The notes under the pieces: generated by a model
Told to the model about the DNA's origin: nothing
What the model saw: the letters and a program-made list of their open reading frames with translations, nothing else
The model's database searches: none
Translations under genes and position numbers: made by a program
Source of the DNA: Apteryx mantelli
Lineage: Eukaryota > Chordata > Aves > Apterygiformes > Apterygidae
Direction: 5' to 3'
NCBI RefSeq assembly: GCF_036417845.1
Contig: NC_089980.1
Span: 46,498,501 to 46,562,500 of the forward strand
DNA: 64,000 nt
Shown: positions 39,301-51,100 of the stretch, in pieces
How the letters are laid out: the number at the start of each line of letters is the position of its first letter
Numbering within the stretch: the stretch's first letter is position 1

Positions 39301-42093
39301 ATCTTATGTACCATAGAGCAAAGTAACAAACATTGACAGGGGAGGAACTAGAATGACTTTTGTGTAAATAGTCCTTGCTCAAATACTCCTGTTCAGCAGA
39401 TGGGGCTAATCCTGTGAGGGAGAATTTTGGGAAATCAGTCCTTTTACATGATGTCTCTACCTGTGCTAACCTACTTGTTGTGCAGATTATCTGTCTTTTT
39501 TAATCTTACTTTATTTTATCACTTAAATCCTTCTATAGACTATAATTTCTTGGAATCTTAAAATCCCATCTGCAGTGGACTCTCAGGGCAAGGTAAATTA
39601 GTAAAGCACTATTGATATTCTTTTTGAGTTTTAGTGTTTTGAAAAGTAGTGGGATTTCACCAGCAGCCCTAAGCTTCCCACCACCACCACCAAAAGGCTC
39701 TTTTGCACCTCCTTATTCATAACACACTTTCACTGTACTGAGTTATCTCTTATCCCACCTGCTGACTTAATTTTACTGCTCTGTAGTCTGTTGTCAAAAC
39801 TCGTGAAGTGCTGTATCAATTAAGATTATGTTCTTGAGAATCTGAATTCAACTGTAGAAGGCGTAAATGCAGTTGAACAGTACAATTTAAGGGTCTGAAC
39901 TGGTTTTTGTCAGTAGATACTTGTTGCTGGCTGAGGAAATCCAAACTATAGCTGAACTAAAGAAGCATTTAATAGCGCATGCTTTTTAGCCCAAGTTTCT
40001 TCCTGATTTGAGTCTGTGTTGTGTTGTTGTGTGTTAAACTAGTTTGGCCCTGTTTGTGCTGCCAGGACATGCTGTGGTCCCGGGAGATCAGACCCATGTT
40101 TAAACCATGCCTGCATGTGTTTTTAAGCTACTCCAAGCACTGCATTGACAAGGTCCTCAGGCCCTGCCTGCTTGCATTCACTTGGTGAGTTTACTTGCTT
40201 GCTATTTCAAGAAACCCTTAGTCCTAGTGCCAGAATGTTAAGTGGAAGGTTGAGAAAAGATTTACACAGCTGGATTTGTACTTTTCTAAAAGGGAAGGGA
40301 TAACTTGTTACCAAGCCAAATATTTTCATTATTTTGGATTACTTACTAAAAGCAGCCAAAAACATTCTTTAAGGGATGAATGATGGACTTCAAGCTAATA
40401 TTTTTCCATTAAGAATTTATTTTTTTATTCTCCTTTCATCAAGATAGCGGTCTTTGAATGTAGCTTGTTTTCAGATGTATGGCTCCTAAAATTGTTGTTT
40501 TCTTGCAGTCAGACATTCACAAGCATACACAGGTTTTTAAGACTGTCGCATATGTTAGCATTTTTTCTGGAAATGCAAAGTGAGCATGTTAGCTAATAAT
40601 TTCTTGTACCTTTGTAGCCTAAGCAGACTGCAAAGCAGTTTTGTGCTATGTTTTCCTTGAATCATGCATCTGAAAAACTTGTAGGAGAAAATCCGTGATA
40701 AGACGACTATTGTTGCTGTAGCATTTTCTATTGGTATTTGTCAGTATGACTGCTACCTGCATTGTATTTCATATAAGTATCTTCAATTGGTTTCTTTTAA
40801 AAGAAACTTGTCAGGTAACAAAAAATGGTTTCAGATAAATTTCTTTGCCTTATGGAACTAATATTAATAAAACTGAAGTAATTATCTGATTTACTTTTCA
40901 CCATAATGACAGTTTGGACTTTTTTTTAGTGTTGCTTGTATCCTCTACTACTTTTTTCCTACAAAAGCAACTATTGATTTAGAGTTACCTGACAGTTCCC
41001 TTTCGGAGGAGATATTGCAGGTTGTAACCACTTAAATGTTAGTAATTACAGTTGGTCCTATTCTTTTTGGGTCACTTCCATGACAGATAGTTAATATGAA
41101 AAGGCTACTGTTACCCATACATAAACTCTTCCTTAAACAGCTAAAGGAAATTAAGATTAAGATGCTGAGGTTGTGATGTTGCATGCCAGTTTTGAATGAC
41201 TAATTTGAAAAAGCATTGGACTTCAAGTGTCTTGCAAAGTGGTGGATCCAAATGAGAAATATCTGCTTGTTGAGTAATACAGTCTGCTTGTTAATTTGTG
41301 TATGGTCAGTACAAGGCTGTGTCAGAATTACAATACCACCAAATTACCTTGTTTAAATGCTACTGTTGTATAAAAGTGAATGTTATCTTAAGTGAGATAT
41401 TCTGTTTTCTGGTTTGTGAAGGAAATAGTTCTCTTGGCAGTACGAATCCATAAATTTCATGTAACTCATGATTCCAGAAAGGCTTTTTATTCATGGGAAA
41501 TGAGAGAAATGAAGTAATGATTTGTTCTCTAAAAATTTGATAAGCCTTTATCATAAAAAATACAAATTTTTGCTTTAAAAGAAAATGCTGCATCAAACAT
41601 TTAATATTAAAACTTCATATTAAACTTCAATATTTTAAAATCCTGGATAAATATCTAAAATGACAAAGATAGAAAATTCTGTGGGAGATTATTTTGAAAT
41701 ACACCAGTATATTTTTGAGCTTCTCAATTGCAATCCTGAATTTTCTATTTTTCACTGCAATTCATGCTTTGCGAAACTTCTTGGGTAGCTTATACTTAAA
41801 GTTACATTCACTTGCCTGATTAAGCCAAGTAAATACTTTGTCATTAAAATCATATTGATCTGCTTATGTTAGTGTGCAGTTCAAAATGAGACCATATTGA
41901 GGTAACCATGCAGGTATTTATATTGGTATGACAGTAGTGAAGTGGGATAGCTGTATACTGTACCCGCAATCTGTGCTGAGCAAAATCACATGGACTTCCA
42001 GAAATAAGCAATGTTTTTTAAGAGCAGCTTTATTTAATGTTACAGCAGCAAGTAAGTGTCATTTGTACTATATAATTATGTAAATTGGGTGCT

Positions 42094-42099
42094 AATAAA
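42094..42099 (+). promoter_or_regulatory. Candidate distal polyadenylation signal of STRN
   Basis: AATAAA lies about 12 nt before a CA dinucleotide, followed at once by ACATTTTGTATTGTGTTCG, a textbook T/GT-rich downstream element. It would give a 3' UTR of about 9.2 kb. A further AATAAA at 45017-45022 also has GT-rich sequence (GTGTTTTGTTTGC) downstream. Confidence 0.45.
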
Positions 42100-42115
42100 T
42101 ACTATTTTTCAACAT

Positions 42116-45100
42116 TTTGTATTGTGTTCGTAATTCTGCTTGTTTCTTATCAAGAAATGCGTGGTCTTGGAGTGTGTACCAGGAGGGGGAAATGCATGCA
42201 GACTAGCACAAGCTGACATGAATTGAGTGGCACGAGGTAACTTCATGTGAACTTCCTTTCGAACTGTGCAAAGTATTATCGGTCTCCACTTTTCTGTTCT
42301 CCATATGTTTTGTTTTTCTGCTGTTATGCCATCTTGGCACTGTTGGCATCCTACATCTTTTCATGCACGTAGGCACATGGTCTGCAATATCCTCATCGGG
42401 TGAACACGCTTGCAGAGTGGGCACGGTGCCTTTGTTCAGGAGCTGATTTATCAGTGGTGCATAGATCCCAACAAAACATGGTGCACGTTCTAGGTAGAAC
42501 ATTCATTTAAAATAGAAGTAAGTGCACAGTTCTGCCCTCGTGAAGAGAATGAGAGCGAGCAAACCACACATCACAGATGGCAGTTGCGTTGCTACAGGAA
42601 AATGCTCAGAACGGCACTGTTGAGGGGGTGGGATGGGAACCTACACAGAATAGAATAGAACAACTTGTTAGCAAGCCCATCCTGTTTTTTCTAAGCTTGT
42701 AGGTGGGATAAGTAAAGTTCTCATCTCCTCTCCATGGTAGGTAAAATAAGCGTTCTGATTTAGTCCTACTCATCTTCCCTCCTCAGGGGAAAATAGGAGT
42801 TGCTTTACAAAGTAACAACACATTGCATTCACCCTGGTATTCTGCCTCCAAAGAGGGTCAATAGAAAGCTTCTTGAAACAAGGAGAAAAAACATTTAATG
42901 AACAATGTAGGAGTATCCTGCCCACGCAGGACACTTCCTTGCCTCCTTAAGGATTTGCCTATAAACTGGACGTATCCCTGTGAGAGAAAAGTGAGCATGT
43001 TCTCTTTGGCTGTATGATGAAACTTTTAACTAGCATTTGAGTGTGGGCTTAAAAATAATCCATTTCCATGAGTGGTTATTGGAGTTAGTTAACTGTATTG
43101 TCAGAGTTAGCAGTTGTTTTAGAACTCAGACATGGGGCTAAACTGGTGTAAAGGAAAATAATACCTACTTCTTGTGCCACTCATTATGACTGACAGTTGA
43201 ATGTGAATGATGTAGCTGATACCTTGCTAAACCTGTTGTACCCCACAGGTTTAATTTGTTAACTTTAACAAAGAAAAAAGGCTCCTTTGGGGAGTCTGAG
43301 ACACAGCTGTATAGATGTACGCTTGCAATGTTTCCAATATATGGATGATTTAGCAAGTGTAGGTTGCCTTGTATTACCTAAGACTTCCACGAACTGAGAT
43401 GGGAATGGAAAAGAAAATGGGGCTGGCTCAAGTCTTTTCTGTAATGGAGAGATGTTGCTGATGGGCAGAGGAAAACAGCTAGAGGAATGACAGACAGTAA
43501 CTTTGTTCTACAGTGAAATCATTTGAGGTATGTGTAATACAGAAGATTGACTTTCTGTTCGGTATCTAGGTAATATTTCTGATATTTGCTGCTTGCATTG
43601 ATTTGTCAGTACGATATTGTGGAATAGATTCTGGGGAGTTTATGGGTAGGGAATGAGACCCATTAAAGACGTGTAGGTCGAGTTGGACCTGTCTGGACGT
43701 TTAACCCTGAAGTTTTTCCCGGTTCTCAGAACCGTTCCCGGGAGAGGCATGGGGGAGCAAGGCCTCCCCCCGGCAGCAGAGTGAAGCCACAGGCTGCTGT
43801 GGGGAGCTCCTCTGCTTGCTGAACAGAAAAGCAGCAGCTGAGGAGCGGGAAAGCACACGCCGCAGGCAATGCTGTCCGTGCAGGGTGCTGCAGTAACAGG
43901 AGGTGCCCGTTCTCCTGACACTGGACTGACTTAGGTGAGACACTGCTGAGAAAAAGTCATCATGGCTTTGAGTTACCTCTGCCTGAAGAGGTGGTTGAGC
44001 TTTGAACTGAACTTTGGTTGTTCACCCAGAATGTGAATAATTAATGACGGAGTTGCATGTAAAAGGGGATGACGCTTGTTACAGGATTCCCCCACTGCTC
44101 TCCCAACAGGGCTGGGGGTATTTATTTCCAGGTGCATGCTCTGCACTATGACGACTGAGCAGTGACAAACACCAACCCAACTCCAGAGTGCAATGATACT
44201 TGTGTCCCAGGACAGGATGATCAGACATGCCCCTTCTAGCCATATAGCCAGTGCGCACTTCAGGCAGCTCCCAGCTTGGCTGGCTCCCTGCCTCCCAAGT
44301 CCAGCTCTAGGTGCTCTACTCTTTTGTATGTTTTAGCCGACTGCAGGTTTGACTGCATTGGCCAGGCACCTAAAATTAAGTGGCCTAGTGTCAAGCATCA
44401 GGACATCCAAATCCTCTTATGATTCAGTCCCACACCTAGAAGAGGTGTAGACTACGTGTGTTGACTGTTTTACTTGTTTTTTTCAGCTTCCAAAACAAGT
44501 CTGGTTCCAAAACTCATGCTCTTGCAGACTTGGGAAAGGTACATACAAGTTTGATGCCTTTCAGCCAGTAAACTCTGCTTCAATGACTGATTCCTCTTGG
44601 TAGGTAATTTGGTAGTCCCTCCTCTGCTAGCTCACTTGTTGGCTTTTTTTTTTTTTTTTTTTTTTTCCTTCCTCACAGTTAAACATGTAAAAGAAGTGCA
44701 CTGGAACATCTGAGGTTTTACCAGTCTTGCTAGGTCTTCCAAAATCTAGTAAGAACCTCAGCTGCATTTCAGAAACTAAAATTGCATGGGCCATATTTGA
44801 TGTTTATTTTTTAACCAAATGTATGAGACAACATGTACTGCATATGCCTTTTGGGACATTTTTATTGCGAAAGATTTAGCAACTTGTGTTGTGAGAAGCT
44901 CAGAATAGCTTGTATATGTTACAAAGGTAGTTCTGCTGCTTTCTTCAAACAAACACCCCCCCCCCCAACTTCTATGAAGAAGATTTAAATGTAAGTTATC
45001 TTGTTTCTTTTTTTTTAATAAAATATTATTTATAGAGACTTAACTAAATGGGCCAGTGTTTTGTTTGCTTTGAAGGGTGAAGGTTGAGAGGAGTGTGTTC

Positions 45101-47290
45101 TGCCCTGATCCACATGCTTGTTTTTGTTAATGGAAAGGTATATTCTTACAACTTTTGAGGCTTGCGCTTAAGTTTACAGTGTTTATGAACAGGACATCTA
45201 TGTTTAGATGAGAGTTGGATGAAAAATTAAACCATTTTCCCACTTTTGGATTGGACAATTTCACAGTCACCTCAAGAACTTAATAAAAATACACGTTGGC
45301 AGGCAAGCACCATCGTTGTTCTGTAAAGTTCAGATAAACCATTTAAGCAACACAAACCCTGAAGTGCATTTTATAAGTGCTTGACACAGAGGGTAACACT
45401 TGAACTGAGGAGCATTTGAAAACTGTTGCTGTTGTTGCTTGAAGTTCAAGCTTTTGGAAGGAATTAAAATGCCTGTCCTAAATACGTGTGTGGCTGTAAC
45501 TGTTCCTAACTTCTCTGCCATCTGTGCTGTGCTTTCAGCAGAACACAAGCAATACACTTGGAAGTATCTGAAGAGTATCTCTGTTCTGTACTCTGAGAGT
45601 ACCTTCAGTATGGAGCTAAATATACGGTGATATTTGTTGCATTAGAAACAGGTGCAGCATTAAGTGTAGTTAAAAGTTAAAATGTAGGTTCTTTTCTCAG
45701 GTAGGTCTAAATAAAACCCCAGGCAAGCAGGTTTTCAAACAATAAATCTGGCATCTGAGCTTCAGTCCCCAGTAAATCCAGTTTATGAGTTTGAGTTTTG
45801 TCCAGATCAGCCTTTGTCAGAGAGAGTGATGCCTTCAGCAGAATGATATTGGGGAAGCATATCTGAAGATGGGGGGTGGGAAATACCGGGCTTGCTCTGA
45901 TTCTACATAATTGTCTGTCCTTGATCTTTATTTTTTTTCAAGGCAAGAGGCTATTGCTGTGGAAGTGCTGCAGCATAAATTAGTGTGTTTTTTTTGTTTT
46001 TGTTTTTGTTTTAAAAAAACCTTCTGTGTATGTATCTTTTATGTCTTTGTTTTGCTTTCTTTCTTCTGGCAGTAACCTGTGTCTTCTGTCTGGGTAACAT
46101 TACTATATTTTAGGTGTTCAGTTAAAGCTGGAATGGAAAATTCCTTCTAAAAGAAGAAAATCTGAATCTTTCCTGTGTAAAACTGTTGTTTCATCCAATT
46201 TTGTTTTTGATAACAGTTGGAGCACCTCTTGAGAGGATCCTAGCCTGACTTACAGAGATCATGTAGAATCTGCTGTACTCATTAATTTGGTTTATGCTTA
46301 TTTCACTGATATTTTTTAAACTACCAAAGTCATATTTTCAAACATAAAGATTTGAAAGATTATGCTAATTTTGTTGACAGAAAGGAGTCTTCTGTGATGG
46401 CAATTTACTTCAATTAACATTTTTATGTGAATAGATATTAAACATCCTTTGGTCATGGTTATTCATTAAAAGTATAAAGGCTATTAAAACTCCAGTTTGC
46501 AAGTAAGATGTGAAATTTGAGCCTTAATTTATTTCAGTTTCCTGTTAGTTCCACAAGCCTGATGCAGTATTGCTTTGACAGCCATAAGGTGTATGAACAC
46601 ACACATTTTCACTGACTCTGAAGCTTCTTTCCTCTCCTTCTGTAGCTTCTGCTTAATGAACATGTTTTCTTAAATTACAGTGGATGGAAACATAACCAGC
46701 AACTGCTGCTTCCTAATTAAAGTGTAATTCTTTTGACCCTCTTAATGTATCGCTCCTGGCATCACCAACTAGTGATGTGGCTCGTTCTTTGCTTAAGAAG
46801 CAAGGGTGTCTTTTGAATAATCAAGGGCTGTAGTAGGTGCGTTTTGAAATCCATCTATATAGCAGAAGCCAATTCCGAATTCTGAAGAGAGTGTCTGTAA
46901 ATGCTAGAAATCTTGTTTTTCCCAGCGTATAGTACAAAACATTAAGATTCTTTCCTCTTAAAATCCTTCTAATGGCCCTTGAATAATTCTCTTCGTATTA
47001 GTGAGTACTATAAGCTGATCTAACTGAGCGATGGTTTAATGATAGGGCAGTGGTTCTCAAGCACTTTTCGGATTGTGAGCAACTTAAACCCACGATTTTT
47101 CTCAAGAGTCTCTTCTGTCTCTGCAACTCTCCTGCTGTACTACAGGCCTTGAGCTGCCAGGCAAAGTGGAGCAAGAGAGAGCTAAGGGGAAAAGATTTTC
47201 TTCCCCAAATCAAATTTTTATGCAGGACTGTGGGAGGAAGGAGAGGGAAAACTTTAGATTCTAGTTCCTGTGTGTTAGCTGCTTTGTGGA
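42116..47290. other. Gap between the convergent STRN and VIT genes
   Basis: No exon or named interspersed repeat was recognised. Notable content is a moderately GC-rich patch at about 43690-43925, a T23 tract at 44644-44666, a C run near 44957-44967, AATAAA at 45017 and TTTTTG repeats near 45990-46010. Open frames here resemble no protein I know. Confidence 0.55.
44644..44666. repeat. Poly-T tract (T23)
   Basis: Twenty-three T residues, followed by CCTTCCTC. There is no evidence that it belongs to a retroposed element. Confidence 0.9.
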
Positions 47291-48014
47291 TCTGCGGCTT
47301 TATTGGGATTGAAAAATGCTTGTAGGGCCCCACAGCTATAGCTGATCAGGTGCCTCAGAAGCTTGAAACTTTCTTCTCACCTGTTTTGCAATCTCTGGAT
47401 TTGGATAAATCTCAACACTTGAATTTACATTAGCTGAACCTTAGCTTGCTAGCAAGACAGCTCTATGGGGAGAGTGGCTGCTTTTAAGAAGGTGCTCAAA
47501 TTTTAGTCAAAAAAAGAAACAAATCTCTGGAATTTCAGTCCTGACCTGGAGGACAGCTGATGGGCAGTGTCACATGGAGGTGCTTCTGCCACAGTAGGTA
47601 GGCAGTGTGGATGCTCCCTGAAAGGTCCTGCGGACCGGGGCTGAGGCCACACACCAGTTCAGGAAGGAGGTGGTTCATTTTAAAGAGCTTGCATGTGCGC
47701 AAGGTGGGAATCAGAAGCTTATCTCTACTGGAAGAAACTTTTCAAACAGCTCCAATCATCTCCTCCATAAAGTTTACTGCCTTTTTCACTATCCATCCAA
47801 ATCAGAGTTTCTGAAGCCTGCAAGAAAAACAAAAATCAACAGCCTACACAGAGCATTATCATGCATAGGGAAAGAGCTGCAATCAACCTTGCTAACTGGA
47901 AAGTGCCGGAGAATAACAGTTCCAGTATTTCTTGAACTCAGAGCTGGCATTACTCCTATAGCATTTTGTGTGTCTTCAGCATGACGACCAAGGATCCTGC
48001 TTTGCTTGATTCGA
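47280..48014 (-). other. VIT: VIT 3' UTR, presumed
   Basis: Downstream of the VIT stop no coding sequence is seen. The first good minus-strand AATAAA lies at 47299-47304 (TTTATT on +), about 710 nt after the stop. The exact cleavage point is inferred. Confidence 0.4.
47299..47304 (-). promoter_or_regulatory. Candidate polyadenylation signal of VIT
   Basis: AATAAA on the minus strand, in the context CAATCCCAATAAAGCCGC, is the nearest canonical signal noted downstream of the VIT stop codon. Confidence 0.4.
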
Positions 48015-48193
48015 TCAGTTCCGTGGCTGTGAATTAAATTCAGTACAAATGTTTTGGATGAGCTGATTAACAAATTGGTAGAGGTTGTCAAATTCATCCA
48101 CAAAAAAGGAATGCTCCTTATCGGGATCTGTTGCAATGGCTTCCAGTTCATCCTGGGCTGCCCAAGCAATTCCAATGGAGTAAGCTATGACTC
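48015..48193 (-). CDS. VIT: VIT last coding exon
   Basis: The exon follows a TTTTCAG acceptor. With the preceding G it encodes GVIAYSIGIAWAAQDELE, then DKEHSFFVDEFDNLYQF and CTEFNSQPRN, ending at TGA (48015-48017). The correct frame is not the longest open frame here. Confidence 0.97.
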
Positions 48194-51100
48194 CTGAAAA
48201 GAAATCCGGAGTTTAGAATGCATCTAAAAGTAGTCACTACATTAAAATTGATTTGCTTAAGTGTCATACCGTAAGCATAGTTACCAGGACACAAAAATGT
48301 GGGCAGTGAATTGCAGTACTCTCTCTCCCTACAAAAATGGTATTTTCAAATTCAAACAAGCCTAATCTGTTCTTTGGAGCTGACTTTTGTCAATAATATA
48401 AAGGTTTAAATAATAGCAAATTTATAACTGTGGCTGTGATCAACAGGCTCCTGAACGAGAGGTTCTTGCTCCAATGTAAATGTCTTGCAATAGTGTAGGG
48501 AGATGAATGAATAGCTGGACTGGAGAGCCAAAGGAGGCTTTATGCGTTACTAAGGCAACAGAAATCCACCAAGATCTCCTAGGAATAGATACATATTGCT
48601 AAATCTGTCATTGATTTTTTTTTTTTTTTTAAGTTATTAAACAGATTCTGGTCTTGCTTCAAGCTTGACTAGACCACATTGCAAGGTGCTATGTTTCCTT
48701 CCTAAAGTTTCATCTAGCGCCTTCAAATCACAGAAAACTCTAATCCTCTGAGCTGAATAAATGCTGAGGTAGAAAGAGCAGATAACAACAGAAGAGCCCC
48801 AGCTTACCGTTCTGGTGAGCTGTCATAGCCGGCACTCTGACGTCATCGTAAGACCTGCCGTCTGTGATGACAATCATGATCTTTCTTTTGTTGGGTTTGG
48901 ATTTGTTGAACAGCTGCTCTGAGGCATAGCTGATAGCTGCTCCCGTGCTGGTGCCTCCACTCCAGTAACTGATCCTTTTAATAGCACTCAGTATGTCTTG
49001 CTTAGAGCTGTATTTGTCAAAGCCAAACTCCAGCCGTTGCTCGTATGTGTACTGAACAGCTCCGATGCGTGTGTCAGTGTCCGAAATCTCAAACTCCTTG
49101 CTGATGTTGGCTACAAACTGGAGGACTGTGCGGAAGTTGTCGGTGCCAACGCTACTGGAGCCATCGATTACAAAGCCAATGTCAGCTGAGTTGAGGCACG
49201 TCTTGCTGCAAACCAGCCGATTGGTGTCACAGACCCGCTTCACCAAGGGCTGGACTGCCTTGTGGAGGCTGAACCAACTGGGCACGTTGATGGAATAGAA
49301 ACCATTCGTTCTGCATACGGCCTGCAAAACGACACAAGTAGAAATGCAATGGAGATGCAGTGCACCTGTTTCAGTTAGGATTTTAGTTAAACTAAGTTTG
49401 GGTCCCGGAAAGGAGGATGCTGGAGTCTGAAGTGGCCTCTCCTCCAGTTACCATCTGCTTTCCTGAGAAATGACGTCAATGTAACATCACAGATACTTGT
49501 GTAAAGAGGTCTTTCCTGCTGCTTTATTTACAAACTGTTGGATCTAGCTGATGATGTTATGCTAGTGAAAGAAATGTAGTAGGGAAGTTTGCTACCTGTC
49601 AGTCTTTTATAGATAAATTATATAGTTCCTGGGGAAAGTATCCAAATCACAGAGCTAGTGTTAATTTGGCTCCAGTGGGCGTTATGTGAGCCTCTAGATA
49701 CGGGAGCAGCAAACCCTGCTACCTTGAACCGAAACCTGGGACTGAAGTGGGGTTCTTCCTGGCTCATATGCTCCTCGGCAGAAAAAACCCCCCAACCAAA
49801 CAAGGAATTTTGGTGAAAATGCAGAAAGCCCATAAAGACTCCCAGCTGTGCTGGCTCTGCTGAGTAATAAAATTTTATTAATTTTTATTTTTATAACTGA
49901 ATACTTGTAGGGAATTAGGGGTGGCACAGAAAAGTGAGTAGGAGAAGTCAAGCTGGTTGGGACAGGCTAGAGAAAATTGTCCTTGGCTTTAGTACCTTTA
50001 AAGTGCTAATGTCCCAGTTCTCTGACTGAGAATATTTTGTTAAGCCAGGCTTTCCCTATCAACTTCTTGTGTATGCATGTGAGATGAAAGAACTAGGTAC
50101 TGTCTTCTTCCCTGTGCCTCGACTTGGTTCCCGTCAGTTTGGGCTTCTCAGCATATCCTGCTCTCACTAGTTTTCTTCTGTCTTGCTGCTTTTTAATGTT
50201 ATGTTGCAGCTGTATGAAGTCACCAAACACTCTTTGCTTTCCTATTTTGGGTTTATACTATACTCCCAGGTTTGCTCTGTCTCTGCCAGGCTCACCGAGA
50301 CTCACCATAGCTTTGCCCTTTTAAAAAGTACTACAACCAAGTAAATACTGACCAGACAGAGCAAAGCTCTCTGGAACAGCCCTGAAGCTCGTTGAAAATG
50401 GATTTCATGGCGGAACAACATGGCTCAGACAGGAATCTGTTTTCTAAAAATATCGGATATCTTCCGCCCTTCTTCCTCTACTCAGGCTGGTCTGGCACTC
50501 GATACATCCCTCCATAACTTTGTGCCAATTTGCCCTGAAGCACTATTAAAGTAGGCAGCTACCATTAGCGCTCAGTGCATATAGTTCAAGGCTTGCATTC
50601 TCCTCTTTGCTGCGCACTGTAGCTTTTTACTCTTTTTTGAAGAGTTACCGTAAGGTTCATGACAGCAGAAGGAAATAACAGAGACAAAAATACATCAGAT
50701 CAGCCACTGATACAAAATGTTAGTTATCCAGTGTAGCTAAACAATTGGGATATCCTAGTATTCACAGTGGCCCAACACTTGTACGTATGGGTGTTTCCTG
50801 CAACTCGGGCATGAATATATCTGGTCTCTGGGTCTCCTACTGGAATTGCTGTCAAGATACCATTTAGCAACATTAAAAACCACTGCCAAAATACTTACAT
50901 CTGCCAACATATGCTACACTTTAAATAAAAGTTGATTAAAAAGCTTAGTGTGACCACTGGATTACACCTAGTGATTTATCCTTATGTTTAAAGTGTGGTG
51001 AATCATAATAACCAAAGATCCGGTCTTTTCTAATCATTGAGCTTAATAGCAACAAAGAAAAGCCCACATTTTAAAATGAAGTCACTTTCATCTAGAACTT

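Larger units (their letters stand above)
32937..42115 (+). other. STRN: STRN 3' UTR, extent uncertain
   Basis: After the stop codon there is no further coding potential I can support. Candidate polyadenylation signals (AATAAA) occur at 34398, 34549, 37065, 42094 and 45017. The 42094 signal has the best layout: a CA at about 42111 followed by a GT-rich stretch (TTTTGTATTGTGTTCG). Several TGTANATA Pumilio-type motifs occur (32964, 33690, 34927, 39363). Choosing 42115 as the end is inference; the true end could be as early as 34.5 kb or as late as about 45.05 kb. Confidence 0.4.

Noticed and set aside
43690..43925. GC-rich patch between the genes as a promoter or small gene
   Set aside because: Modest CpG content, no recognisable protein in the overlapping frames, and it lies between two gene 3' ends where no promoter is expected.
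47789..48175. 128-codon minus-strand frame beginning MELLGQPRMNWK
   Set aside because: Wrong frame of the last VIT exon. The true frame gives GVIAYSIGIAWAAQDELE and ends at TGA 48015-48017.
48998..49298. + strand open frames opposite the large VIT exon
   Set aside because: They are the antisense shadow of the conserved vWA2 coding sequence.
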